From Deltaproteobacteria bacterium (GTDB lineage: Bacteria; Desulfobacterota; Binatia; Binatales; Binataceae), in contig JAJZAI010000020.1 in NCBI GenBank assembly GCA_021799495.1, positions 1 to 58,667 of the forward strand: a DNA stretch of 58,667 bases, read 5' to 3'. Each line of letters opens with the position of its first letter. Within the stretch, counting starts at the first letter, position 1. The notes under the pieces were generated by a model that saw only the letters and a program-made list of their open reading frames with translations, did not search any database and was not told where the DNA came from. Below are positions 1 to 8,166 of this stretch, one piece after another. Position numbers and translations under genes: made by a program.

Positions 1-71
1 CCCTCTCCACGGCGTCATCCTTCGGCACCCGCCCAACAGCGGGCGCGAGTTGTGGCTCAACTCACCGGATC

Positions 72-335
72 TTGACGCCTTTTCACTTTTCCACCAACTC
101 CGCGACACTACCCACGAAACGCGTCTTGGCGCTGAACTTGTTGTTCATTCCGCTGGACAAGAAGATTTTAAGAACCGCGTACGGCGAACGCCGGGCTGCC
201 GGTCTTCTCACCAACGACTCAATGATTGTGTCATCGATGCGATCTTTCGGTGTTAAGAACTTGGCGAGCGCGGACGAAGATTTCGATCGGGTGACGGGAA
301 TTACGGTCTTTGGCCCGTCCGATCTCACTGCTTAG
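72..335 (+). pseudogene. PIN-domain (VapC-like) ribonuclease toxin, C-terminal remnant
   Basis: The reading frame ends in a typical PIN-domain C-terminus: a GLLTNDS segment, a helix with [14 protein letters not shown], then EDFDRV and a final GPSDL. In VapC-type toxins these acidic positions help bind the metal that cleaves RNA. The frame is open from base 3, but the N-terminal part does not look like a PIN fold, so the gene is probably cut by the window edge or degraded. No antitoxin gene is visible. Its 3' end overlaps the read-through tail of the antisense integrase remnant, which fits decayed mobile DNA. Family recognition is from motifs only. Confidence 0.5.
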
Positions 336-638
336 AGAGTGCGGGCTATCTGTCGGCTCCGCGCGGTCCACGTTGTTGACGATGTTGTAGCGGTCGAAGA
401 CGCGGCGCGTCTTGTGGCCGCTAAGCTCCATCGCTATGCGTTCCGGAATGCCGGCGCGCACCATGTTCCGAACGGCGGTGCGGCGGAGGTCGTGCACGAT
501 GATGCCGCTAAGTCCGGCCTTATTGCAGGCCGTATTCCAGGCCTTTCGAAAATCGCCGCTCGGCTGACCGTCGTTGTGAAACACGTTTGCACAGCCAAGC
601 TGGCGCGCGACGCGGGCGCGGTCCGCCGAGACAGTGGG
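231..638 (-). pseudogene. Tyrosine recombinase/phage integrase, C-terminal catalytic remnant
   Basis: The translation contains the C-terminal half of a tyrosine integrase: HDLRRTA (the His-x-x-Arg box), SGHK, and DRYNIV carrying the nucleophilic Tyr. Translated upstream, the frame is open only as far as the TGA at 639-641, giving [17 protein letters not shown] before the box, so the N-terminal DNA-binding arm and the first catalytic Arg are missing. A GTG at 582-584 could start a 117-residue product, but this would be inactive. The TGA is also the stop of the receiver-like gene to the right. I read it as a remnant of an integrated element. Confidence 0.75.
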
Positions 639-1040
639 TCAGAGCCGCTGACTCATAGTCGTCTCGATAAGCTGCCCAAACAGTTTTTCCACGAACGGAT
701 ACAGCCGCCGATCGTCAGCCGAGCCATAATAGGCGACGCCCGCCGCGCGCACCCGCCGCTCGAATTGCGGGGTATGCTCGGCGGCCAGGTAAAAGATCGC
801 GCTGTCGGGCGCAAACCGCTTGATCTGCGTAAGCATCCAGAGGCGATCGCTTTTCTCGGAATTGGCGTCGTCGATCACGATCAGTTTCGGCCGCGCCTGG
901 CGCAGCAATTCGCGGTCCGGCGCGCCCCATTCGCGAACCACGATCTCGACCTTGCCTTTCGCGGCTTTGCCGATCGTTCGTGCGACGGAATCATTCCCGG
1001 AAATAATCAGTACCACCTGGGATGCCGGGTCGCGGTGCAT
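639..1040 (-). CDS. Receiver-like (response-regulator REC fold) protein
   Basis: A 133-residue protein is read from ATG 1040 (a TTG at 1103 would add 21 residues). It has an alternating strand-helix pattern like a CheY receiver: a hydrophobic VVLIISGND first strand, LIVIDDA where the phospho-acceptor Asp normally sits, AIFYLAAEHT and a VAYYGSADD strand. The usual acidic pair on strand 1 and the Lys on strand 5 are not clear, so it may be a pseudo-receiver. It lies just downstream of, and co-directional with, the sigma54 regulator (gap about 80 bp), suggesting the same transcript. Partner and output are unknown. Confidence 0.5.
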   Translation of the reverse strand: MHRDPASQVVLIISGNDSVARTIGKAAKGKVEIVVREWGAPDRELLRQARPKLIVIDDANSEKSDRLWMLTQIKRFAPDSAIFYLAAEHTPQFERRVRAAGVAYYGSADDRRLYPFVEKLFGQLIETTMSQRL

Positions 1041-1122
1041 AGGGTTTCGTCCACCGATGGAAAAAGATCCGCCGATAGAGCGCTTGCTCTTAAAGCTGAG
1101 CAATTGACATGCCGAGGTTTCG

Positions 1123-2634
1123 TTAATTCTGCTTCACTACATAGTCAAGGCCGTATTTACGTAATTTGGCATAGAGCGTTTTACGCGAAATTCCGAGTAG
1201 TTTCGCCGCTTTAAGCTTGTTTCCATTGGTGCGTTCGAGCGCGCGTTCGACCAGCCCGCGCTGATAGCCGGCGAGGTTGAGGCGCTCGTCTTCGCCATGG
1301 CGTTTCACCGCAGCGGCCGAGGCGGGAACAACCGCGTTCGGCAAATCGCCGAGACCAATCAAATCGGTGCGGCAGAAGGTAAACGCCTGCTCGATCGCGT
1401 TCGACAGCTCGCGCACGTTACCCGGCCACCGGTAGGATCGCATCGCCTCCAGCGCCGCCGCGTCGATCCCGGCGATCGGGCGCTTGCGGCCGAGTTTTTC
1501 GTTGAACAGCGCGATGAAATGCTCGACCAGCAATGGCGCGTCGTCGAGCCGATCGCGCAAGGGCGGCACTCGCAGAAGGTTGACGCTCAACCGGTAGTAG
1601 AGGTCTTCGCGAAGGTTGCGCGTGCGCACCGCCTCCTCGGGATCGCGATTGGTCGAAGCGATCACGCGCGCGTCAACCGCGATTTCGTGAGTTGAGCCGA
1701 TCGGGCGCACCGTGCGTTCCTGCAGAGCGCGCAGCAGCTTGCTCTGCGTTTCGCCGCTCATCTCGGTGATTTCGTCGAGGAACAGCGTGCCGCCCTGCGC
1801 CGCGCGGAACAGTCCCAGATATTCGCCGGTGGCGCCGCTGAAAGCGCCCCGCCGGTAACCGAACAACTCGCTCTCGATCAACTCGCGGGGCAGCGCCGCA
1901 CAGTTCAGCGCGACGAAGGGCGCGCGGCGGCGCGACGAACATTCATGAATCGCGCGCGCGACCAACTCCTTGCCGGCGCCGCTTTCGCCCACCACCAGCA
2001 CGGTGCTGAGCACGGCGGCCAGCGCCTCGATCCGCTCGTACAACGCCAGCATCGGAGGCGTGGCGCCGACGATGCCGTGAAACTGGGTGCGTGCGGCGTC
2101 AGGCAGACGCGCCGCCTCGCGCTCGAGCCCTTCGACGCGGGCGGCGTGGACGGCGTTATGCGCCATGAAATAGGCCTCCGCAAGCACGGCGGTGCGGCAA
2201 TGGCTCACCTTGTCGAAGAGGCGGGAGCTGGCCGAATCCGCCGGCCGCGGGAAGGCGGCGATCGCGGCTTCCTCGAACAGATGCATCGACGCGACGACTT
2301 CCGCGAACGGCACGTGACGCTCCGCCAGACGTTCGCCGACGCCGCGCATCGCCGTGACGAAATCGGCGAACGCGCCGGCGCCGAGCGTCGCCACCGTGGC
2401 GTCGAGGTCGGGGCCATGGATTTCCAGAAATTCGGCGCGGGATAAAGTCCGCCGATCGCCAAAATGCAGACTGTATAAATCCCACCATTGCGCCAGCACG
2501 GCGTCGCGCCGCGCCGCGATCGCCGCCAGCAGCGGCTGCAGGGACGCCAATTCATGCTCCCAGATCAGGCCGAAGTGGATCGGTTCCATATTGTTCGTCG
2601 CCACATTTAGCAGGAGCCGCCGGCCTCGAACCAC
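1123..2634 (-). CDS. Sigma54-dependent transcriptional activator (bacterial enhancer-binding protein)
   Basis: This 503-residue regulator has three parts. Residues about 25-180 form a helical sensory region, resembling RsbR-type globin-like sensor domains. Residues about 188-425 form a sigma54-interaction AAA+ domain with Walker A GESGAGKE (216-223), GAFSGA (a variant of the sigma54-contacting GAFTGA, 263-268) and Walker B GGTLFLDE. The C-terminus is a Fis-type helix-turn-helix (NKLKAAKLLGISRKTLYAKL). It would drive open-complex formation by RNA polymerase-sigma54. GTG 2634 has GGAG upstream; ATG 2589 is an alternative start. It is divergent from the LLM gene at 2967 and a -24/-12-like element lies between them. 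Confidence 0.93.
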   Translation of the reverse strand: MVRGRRLLLNVATNNMEPIHFGLIWEHELASLQPLLAAIAARRDAVLAQWWDLYSLHFGDRRTLSRAEFLEIHGPDLDATVATLGAGAFADFVTAMRGVGERLAERHVPFAEVVASMHLFEEAAIAAFPRPADSASSRLFDKVSHCRTAVLAEAYFMAHNAVHAARVEGLEREAARLPDAARTQFHGIVGATPPMLALYERIEALAAVLSTVLVVGESGAGKELVARAIHECSSRRRAPFVALNCAALPRELIESELFGYRRGAFSGATGEYLGLFRAAQGGTLFLDEITEMSGETQSKLLRALQERTVRPIGSTHEIAVDARVIASTNRDPEEAVRTRNLREDLYYRLSVNLLRVPPLRDRLDDAPLLVEHFIALFNEKLGRKRPIAGIDAAALEAMRSYRWPGNVRELSNAIEQAFTFCRTDLIGLGDLPNAVVPASAAAVKRHGEDERLNLAGYQRGLVERALERTNGNKLKAAKLLGISRKTLYAKLRKYGLDYVVKQN

Positions 2635-2660
2635 ACCTTAGCGCTCCCGAAGCCAGGAAG

Positions 2661-2676
2661 CGGCGCGACTCTTGCT
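2661..2676 (+). promoter_or_regulatory. Putative sigma54 (-24/-12) promoter
   Basis: In the 332-bp divergent gap 2635-2966, the + strand shows CGGCGCG-ACTC-TTGCT, with GG (2662-2663) and GC (2674-2675) separated by exactly 10 bp, as sigma54 requires. It differs from the usual TGGCACG-N4-TTGCT at two positions. It points at the LLM oxidoreductase gene, 290 bp away, leaving a long leader. The adjacent divergent gene encodes a sigma54 activator. No clear activator-binding palindrome was found. This is inference from spacing and context. Confidence 0.4.
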
Positions 2677-2966
2677 CATCTATGGACGGAGTTTTTGACG
2701 GCGGGAAACGGCGTAATGGCTGCGACAACACTGGCGTTGGTTGGCCCTGAACGAATCATCGGCTCGCGCCCACGAACCATCGCCTGGATAGCCGCCACAC
2801 AACCGGAAGCTGCGCGCATCGTCTGTCGTCAGACCTCTTCGTCGGCCTCGATACTCCGCAATTCTCATTTTAGCGCATTTGAACACGAAAGGCCGCGCTC
2901 CCAATTCCGGCGGCGCGAACTGGCGACGGCAGCGACAACGCGCTGTCCGCGCAGGAGGTCAGAGAA

Positions 2967-4040
2967 ATGAAATTCGGCATGTTACATCTGTTCGAAAACC
3001 CGGCCGGCAGAACCGAACATGAGATCGTCAAGGAACAACTCGATCTGATGCGCGCCGCGGAGGATCTGGGATTCGATTCGATCTGGCCCGCCGAGCATCA
3101 CTTCAGCGAGTATGGTTACTGCGCTTCGCCGGCGGTCAGTCTGGCCGCGATCGCCTCGGTCACCAAGCGCATCCGGCTCGGCACCGGCGTGGTGGTTCTT
3201 CCGTTCCATAATCCGATCCGGGTGGCCGAAGAATTCGCGTTGCTGGACCTGATGAGCGACGGGCGGGTCGATTTCGGCGTGGGGCGCGGCTACCAGCCGA
3301 TCGAGTACAAGGGCTTTCAGGTCACCCAGGAACATTCGCGCGGCATTTTCAATGAAGCGCTTGAAGTAATCCTGCAGGCCTGGACGCGGGATCGGGTCAA
3401 CTTCAAGGGCGTCCATTTCAATATCGAGGACCAGGAAGTGCGGCCCAAACCGCTCCAGCAACCGCATCCTCCGGTATGGGTGGCCGGCATCACCGACGCC
3501 ACCTTCGCGATGGTCGGGAAGTGGGGTTTCAATCTGCTGTGCGCGCCGGTCTTCGGCTTCCAGGGCAAGAGCGCCGAGGGACTGCTCGAACAATATCGCG
3601 CCGCGCTGCGCTCCGGCGGTTTCGATCCGGCGAAGAAGGAGATTGCGGCGCTCAACATGGTCTATTGCGCCGAAACCACCGAGCAGGCGCGACGGGAGTT
3701 CGCCGACGCGGTCCTATGGTACTATCGCACGATCGCCAAGTACGTCGCGCCGCCGCCCAGCCAGCAACCAATCAAGACCTACGAGCTGTATTCCCAGACC
3801 CGCAAACTGGCCGAGACCATCAGTTGGCAGCAGCTGCTCGACGCCGGCGCCGTAATCTGCGGCAACCCGGATCACTGCGTCGAGCGGATCGAGGAAATTT
3901 CCAAGAGGTACGGCTTCACCCAGTTGCTATGCTGGACGCGCCTCGGCGGACTCGACAGCCGCAAGGTGATGAAGAGCATGGAGCTGATGCAAAAGCATGT
4001 GATTCCGCATTTCAGGCACGAAGCGAAACAGGCCGCCTGA
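2967..4040 (+). CDS. LLM-class flavin-dependent oxidoreductase (luciferase-like monooxygenase)
   Basis: The 357-residue protein matches the bacterial luciferase-like TIM-barrel family: MKFGMLHLFE start, LGFDSIWPAEHHFSEYG near residue 37, TKRIRLGTGVVVLP, and GRVDFGVGRGYQP. These proteins use reduced flavin to oxidise or monooxygenate small substrates; the substrate cannot be told from sequence. A strong AGGAGG (2950-2955) precedes the ATG. It is transcribed divergently from the sigma54 regulator and may be its target. A GC-rich hairpin follows at 4115. It is one of four LLM proteins in the window, and is not a close copy of the others. Confidence 0.92.
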   Translation: MKFGMLHLFENPAGRTEHEIVKEQLDLMRAAEDLGFDSIWPAEHHFSEYGYCASPAVSLAAIASVTKRIRLGTGVVVLPFHNPIRVAEEFALLDLMSDGRVDFGVGRGYQPIEYKGFQVTQEHSRGIFNEALEVILQAWTRDRVNFKGVHFNIEDQEVRPKPLQQPHPPVWVAGITDATFAMVGKWGFNLLCAPVFGFQGKSAEGLLEQYRAALRSGGFDPAKKEIAALNMVYCAETTEQARREFADAVLWYYRTIAKYVAPPPSQQPIKTYELYSQTRKLAETISWQQLLDAGAVICGNPDHCVERIEEISKRYGFTQLLCWTRLGGLDSRKVMKSMELMQKHVIPHFRHEAKQAA

Positions 4041-4114
4041 AGCCGGACGCGATTGTATCGCTGTTACCATTCGGCACACTGACGCTGTAACCCAATTACA
4101 CATTCCAGCCGTCC

Positions 4115-4153
4115 CGGCCCGCCGGCGACCCGAATCAGGGCGCCGGCGGGCCG
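4115..4153. terminator. GC-rich hairpin downstream of the LLM gene
   Basis: Arms of 13 bp (4115-4127 and 4141-4153) pair perfectly around a 13-base loop, 75 bases after the LLM stop codon. There is no T-run, so factor-independent termination is uncertain. The rest of the 4041-4506 gap holds no convincing gene. Confidence 0.5.
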
Positions 4154-4372
4154 TACGGGCAACCCACGCCCGACTCCGATCCGCGCTTGAGCTTGAACGC
4201 ACGCGGCGCGGTTCCGCTCGGCACGCGCCGCCGCAACGCATGCGGATCGCGCTCATTAAAGTGGTTAGTGAATTTTCCGTGCTTCAGGAATTCTTCGCTA
4301 CGTCCGGAACGCGATGGAATGGTACTGACCGATTGAACGATTCCGCCTGCGATGGCGGCATGCGCATAATTC

Positions 4373-4405
4373 GAGGGGGCGCATGACATTAGCCCGCGCC
4401 CCCTC
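4373..4405 (-). terminator. Hairpin downstream of the DUF1329 gene
   Basis: Ten-base arms GAGGGGGCGC (4373-4382) and GCGCCCCCTC (4396-4405) form a perfect stem with a 13-base loop about 100 bases past the DUF1329 stop. No T-run follows, so it is either a weak terminator or an mRNA-protecting hairpin. Confidence 0.4.
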
Positions 4406-4506
4406 GCCTCCCTCTTGGCGGCGACCGTCCTTACTCGCGAATCGAATCGCTGGCCGCCGACCGCGGCGTCTCGGCCGTTGCCGGACGCCGCGATTCCGCC
4501 GCTCGC

Positions 4507-5871
4507 CTACTTCATGATTTGCATCAGCCCCCCAGGCGTCGAGAATTTCGTGATATTGTCGTACTCCTTCGGCGCCATCCCATTGATCACGATGTCTTTG
4601 CCGCGCGAGTCGGCGCCAAAAATACTGCTGAAATGATCGTTCTGCAGGTCCCAATACTCCTCGGTGTAGTGACCCCACGCATAGACCTGATGGGAAGCCG
4701 GGTCGGTCAGCGGGCCTTTCGCGTAGCTCGCCACTTTCCACAACGCCAGGTTGGTGTCATAGAGGTCGATCCATGAGGGCGAGAAGGTCTGCTTGTCGAT
4801 GATCATGAAACGGCTGCCGTAACAATAGCCCGGCCTCAGCGACGGGATCCGCCGCACGTCGACGACATAGCTGTCACGCAAGCTCCACGGACCCCATGAC
4901 GGCTTGGCCCATCCCAGCGGCCAATCGTAGTTATCGGGGAATTTTCCTTCCGCGCTGGTCTCCTCCATGATCGCCAGGACTTTCCGGTCGCCCTGATATT
5001 TGGCCTGAAACATCGTGAAGCCGCCGTTGAAGCCGGTTTTCTGATCGTCGTGCGTCATGTCGCTGCCGAACAACGGCGCACATCGCGCCGAAACCGACAG
5101 CCGCAGCGACCGGCGCATCGCCGGCACGAATACGTAATCATCCTGGGCCTTGCTGAAATCCTGGTAGAAGATCGTCAAGTCGGCGGTATACTTCGATTCC
5201 TCAGGATATTCGACCATGATCCATTCGCTCAGGTAGGCGTCGCCCGCGCCCGGCGCGACCCGCGGAATCCCAGGATCGCTGTTGAAGGCGAGCTGGCGAT
5301 AGACCAGGTCGTTCTTCACGCAAGCGCGATTCTGGAACCGGTCGGAAGTGCAGAAGTGAATCAAAGCCGAGTCGGGCGAATGGGCCTGCACCAAAAGATG
5401 CGGCGAGGGCGGAAACCACTCATCCACCAGAATTTTCCAGCCCTTGTTCGGCTCCTGCGGATTAGGAAAGGCTTGTCCGCCTTGATAGTTCACGATCGTC
5501 ATCCCGCCGTCGGCCAACGGCTGAATCCTGACCTGACCGCTGTATTTCTCCGTGGCTTCGCGATAACTCGGTGGCATCGCGTGATCCACAGTCGGACCAA
5601 CGGTCATTTGCACGTCGGCCGGCATCTTCCAGAAATACTTGCCCTCGAACAGATCGATCATCCCGGCCGGCATGAACTGCTGATACTGTCGCCAGTTCTG
5701 CATCGTGATCACGGTTCCCGGAGGAATCGCTTCGCCCTGATGGGCGGTCGCCGCAAGCCAAGCCTGTTCCTCGGCCGGCGGCGCATAATCCTGCGCGCCA
5801 ACGACTCCCGGCAAGACCATCGCGACCGCGAGCAACACCACACCAATAGAAGACCTGGGCGCTAATTTCAT
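4507..5871 (-). CDS. DUF1329 exported protein
   Basis: The 454-residue product starts with a signal peptide (MKLAPRSSIGVVLLAVAMVL, cleavage near GVVGA-QD) and then matches DUF1329: an early IPPGTVITMQNWRQYQQF, mid-protein GGQAFPNPQEPNKGW, and a C-terminal YVVDVRRIPSLRPGYCYGSRFMIID. DUF1329 proteins are periplasmic or outer-membrane associated, share a LolB-like fold, and often sit beside transport or lipid/steroid catabolism genes; the exact function is unknown. AAGGAGGTC precedes the ATG at 5871. The gene is alone on its strand, divergent from the membrane-protein gene at 6057. Confidence 0.85.
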   Translation of the reverse strand: MKLAPRSSIGVVLLAVAMVLPGVVGAQDYAPPAEEQAWLAATAHQGEAIPPGTVITMQNWRQYQQFMPAGMIDLFEGKYFWKMPADVQMTVGPTVDHAMPPSYREATEKYSGQVRIQPLADGGMTIVNYQGGQAFPNPQEPNKGWKILVDEWFPPSPHLLVQAHSPDSALIHFCTSDRFQNRACVKNDLVYRQLAFNSDPGIPRVAPGAGDAYLSEWIMVEYPEESKYTADLTIFYQDFSKAQDDYVFVPAMRRSLRLSVSARCAPLFGSDMTHDDQKTGFNGGFTMFQAKYQGDRKVLAIMEETSAEGKFPDNYDWPLGWAKPSWGPWSLRDSYVVDVRRIPSLRPGYCYGSRFMIIDKQTFSPSWIDLYDTNLALWKVASYAKGPLTDPASHQVYAWGHYTEEYWDLQNDHFSSIFGADSRGKDIVINGMAPKEYDNITKFSTPGGLMQIMK

Positions 5872-6056
5872 TGACCTGACCTCCTTACTCAGCGAATCGA
5901 TATTTCCCGGAACTCTTCAGCATGACGCCAAAATTAACGAGCATCATCTGTGCCATCGCCGGTTCGGCGCCGGCGGCGTTGGTACGCCGCTTGCAGCCTT
6001 CACCTGATGGAATTCGCGTAGTCAATCCGGTGGTTCAGCCCAAGGAGGACAGGACG

Positions 6057-6737
6057 ATGCGCGATCTCACGAAACGGTTCATTGCCGACGGCATACTCGG
6101 CGGTTTGGCTGGCGGAGTCGTGATGGCGGTATGGTTCTTCGCCGTGGATGCGTTGCGCGGAGAGCTTCCGCTAACCCTTCGGACGCTGGCGGACGCCACC
6201 GCGCGCTTCATTCCCGGCGCCTCGGCGCATCCGACGGTCGCGCCGGCGTTGCTCGTCTATTTCGCGGCGCAGATAGCCGCTTTCGCGCTGATCGGCGTCA
6301 TGACCATGTTCACTCTCGCGTTCGGGCGGCGCGATATCGCGCTGTTTTTGCCGCTGACCGTCTTTATTGTCGGGATGGAAGCGTTTTTGGGCGCGGCCTT
6401 CATGATGTTCGGTCCGGCGGGCGCGGTGGCGCTGCCGTGGTGGAAGGTGATGGCGGGCGACCTCGCGGCCGCGGCGGCCGTTCTTGCGGTGATTATGCGG
6501 CGCGAACCGCAAATCGCCTCCGACCTTGCCGAATCGTGGCATGCGACCTGGGGCGAAACGATCACGGTCGCCTGCCCCGATACGGGGGCGCCAGCGCTAA
6601 TCGCGTTCAACGCCGACCGCGGCGTTATCTGCAAATGCTCGAACTGGCCGAAACGCTACGGTTGCAAACGCGATTGCGTCAGGGCTCGCCGTCGCCCGCG
6701 CCTTGCGGTGAGTAGTGGGGCGGCCCGAACTCTATAA
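6057..6737 (+). CDS. Integral membrane protein with Cys-rich C-terminal tail, function unknown
   Basis: I chose ATG 6057 because AAGGAGGA lies at 6041-6048; the frame is open further upstream without an equally good site. The 226-residue product has about four membrane spans: GILGGLAGGVVMAVWFFAV, a span around LLVYFAAQIAAFALIGV, LFLPLTVFIVGMEAFLGAAF, and a fourth before residue 150. A soluble tail follows with CPDTGAPA and CKCSNWPKRYGCKRDC, spaced like a metal-binding cluster. I do not recognise a named family; the tail suggests iron or zinc binding, but that is inference. Confidence 0.7.
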   Translation: MRDLTKRFIADGILGGLAGGVVMAVWFFAVDALRGELPLTLRTLADATARFIPGASAHPTVAPALLVYFAAQIAAFALIGVMTMFTLAFGRRDIALFLPLTVFIVGMEAFLGAAFMMFGPAGAVALPWWKVMAGDLAAAAAVLAVIMRREPQIASDLAESWHATWGETITVACPDTGAPALIAFNADRGVICKCSNWPKRYGCKRDCVRARRRPRLAVSSGAARTL

Positions 6738-7181
6738 AGGCGAATTTTGCGCTCGACCTCTCTTGGCTTCTGGGGCATGCCCTTGCGTCTCAGACGGACC
6801 AGAGTCCGCGCCATCTGAAAACTCCGCTTATTGAATTGAGTCTTGCATAATATGGCTACATAAACGGCCGTGCCCGCCGCCCAAAGGCGCGTAATAGCCG
6901 CCGCGGGAGACGCCCGGCCCGCGGTACATTCTCGCAATCAGGATCTCCCGCGCTTCGCGCAAAATCCGGTGCGTGCGCCGCTCTGGCAGGCGCCGTACCT
7001 GGTTTGCGGCGCGCCAGCAGGCTGCCGCTGGCGGAACGGCGGGTCTCTTGCGGGACAATTACTCATACGGCGTCGCGGCCGGACAAAATGACGATCTTCT
7101 CCGTGACAATCGCGTATACATTCATGGTTCTGAATTCGCAGATAATATAAATGCCGGGCCGGAACACGAACCGATCAAGCC
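6738..7181. other. Intergenic region, no gene seen
   Basis: These 444 bp separate the membrane protein and methyltransferase genes. Open frames here have no recognisable family and no good ribosome site. A locally AT-rich patch (about 6825-6860) may be part of a promoter, but no convincing -35/-10 pair was found. Confidence 0.4.
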
Positions 7182-7859
7182 ATGGGCATGCGCCGAAAGA
7201 TTGAACTTGACCTTTATCGCGCCGAAAGCCTCTTCTGGGAGAACTGGCTGGGAATCAGGACGCGAACCACGCGCCTGCCCTGCGAACGTTCCCGCGATGC
7301 GGAACATAAAATCTATACGCCCACGCTTTACCGCACGATTTTTCAGGTTCTCCGCGGTCTCCCGCTGAAAGCGTCCGACGTGTTCGTCGATTTGGGCTGC
7401 GGCAAGGGCCGGGTGGCCTGTTGCGCCGCGTATCTCGGCGCCGCGCAAGTGGTTGGCGTTGAATACGTCAAGGAGCTGCACGACATCGCGGTCAACAATG
7501 CGAAACGGATGCGCCACCGTCAAAGCCCGATTTCAATCAGTTTGGGCGAGGTCGAGGACTTCGATTTCTCGCAAGGCACAGTATTCTTCATGTTCAATTC
7601 CTTCGGCCGGGCGACAGTCCGATCGATCCTCGCCAAAATGGAAGATGGTTTACGCAAGAATCCGCGAGAGATTCGCATCGCCTATGTTAATCCAGTTTAC
7701 GGATTAGCGATGAAAGAACGGCCATGGCTGGAGCGCTACGGGTTTTGGCGGCGGTTTGACGTGGTTATGCTCTGGCGGTCCAAACCGGATCGCCAATCCG
7801 GAACTTCCACTGTCGGTCAATATACTTCCGCAGGGCGGGCCATGCCTGGCAAACAATAA
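7182..7859 (+). CDS. SAM-dependent class I methyltransferase
   Basis: A 225-residue protein with the class I methyltransferase glycine motif at VFVDLGCGKGRVACCAA (motif I) and an acidic end to the second strand, QVVGVEYVKELHDIAVNNAKRM, that would hold the SAM ribose. GEVEDFDF and VFFMFNSFGRATV correspond to motifs II-III, where a FNPF-like Asn-x-Phe region sits. The substrate is unknown. ATG 7182 lacks a strong ribosome site, so the start is uncertain; a second Met is at codon 3. The C-terminal about 20 residues look disordered. No operon partners are visible. Confidence 0.8.
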   Translation: MGMRRKIELDLYRAESLFWENWLGIRTRTTRLPCERSRDAEHKIYTPTLYRTIFQVLRGLPLKASDVFVDLGCGKGRVACCAAYLGAAQVVGVEYVKELHDIAVNNAKRMRHRQSPISISLGEVEDFDFSQGTVFFMFNSFGRATVRSILAKMEDGLRKNPREIRIAYVNPVYGLAMKERPWLERYGFWRRFDVVMLWRSKPDRQSGTSTVGQYTSAGRAMPGKQ

Positions 7860-8166
7860 CCTGTCGGTAAGATGGACGCTTCCCCGGAGTAGGCCAAAAG
7901 TCCCAGATCGTCGGTTCCTCGCCAAGCCCGCCGCATCGTTGCGCGTCTCGCGCGTGCCTGACTCCGCCTCACAACGCATTGATATTCGGGATGCAAGCCT
8001 AACGCGACATAATTACCTTACACAGAATTCTAATGACCCGGTTAATTTTTATTGAAAGATTATTTCTTTAATCGAAGCGTATGCTAGGATTTGCGCGTAA
8101 CAGTCTGAATCATCCTGATTAGACTCGTCGCTTTTCGTCATATGGCCGGGGGGAGGTCGAAAGCTC
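7860..8166. other. Intergenic/promoter region of the secreted protease
   Basis: About 300 bp without a gene. The segment 8010-8100 is markedly AT-richer than its surroundings and probably holds the promoter of the gene at 8167. GGGGGGAGG at about 8149-8157 is that gene's ribosome site. Confidence 0.4.

Noticed and set aside
339-1214. A 291-residue plus-strand frame
   Set aside because: Shadow of the integrase remnant and receiver-like gene on the opposite strand.
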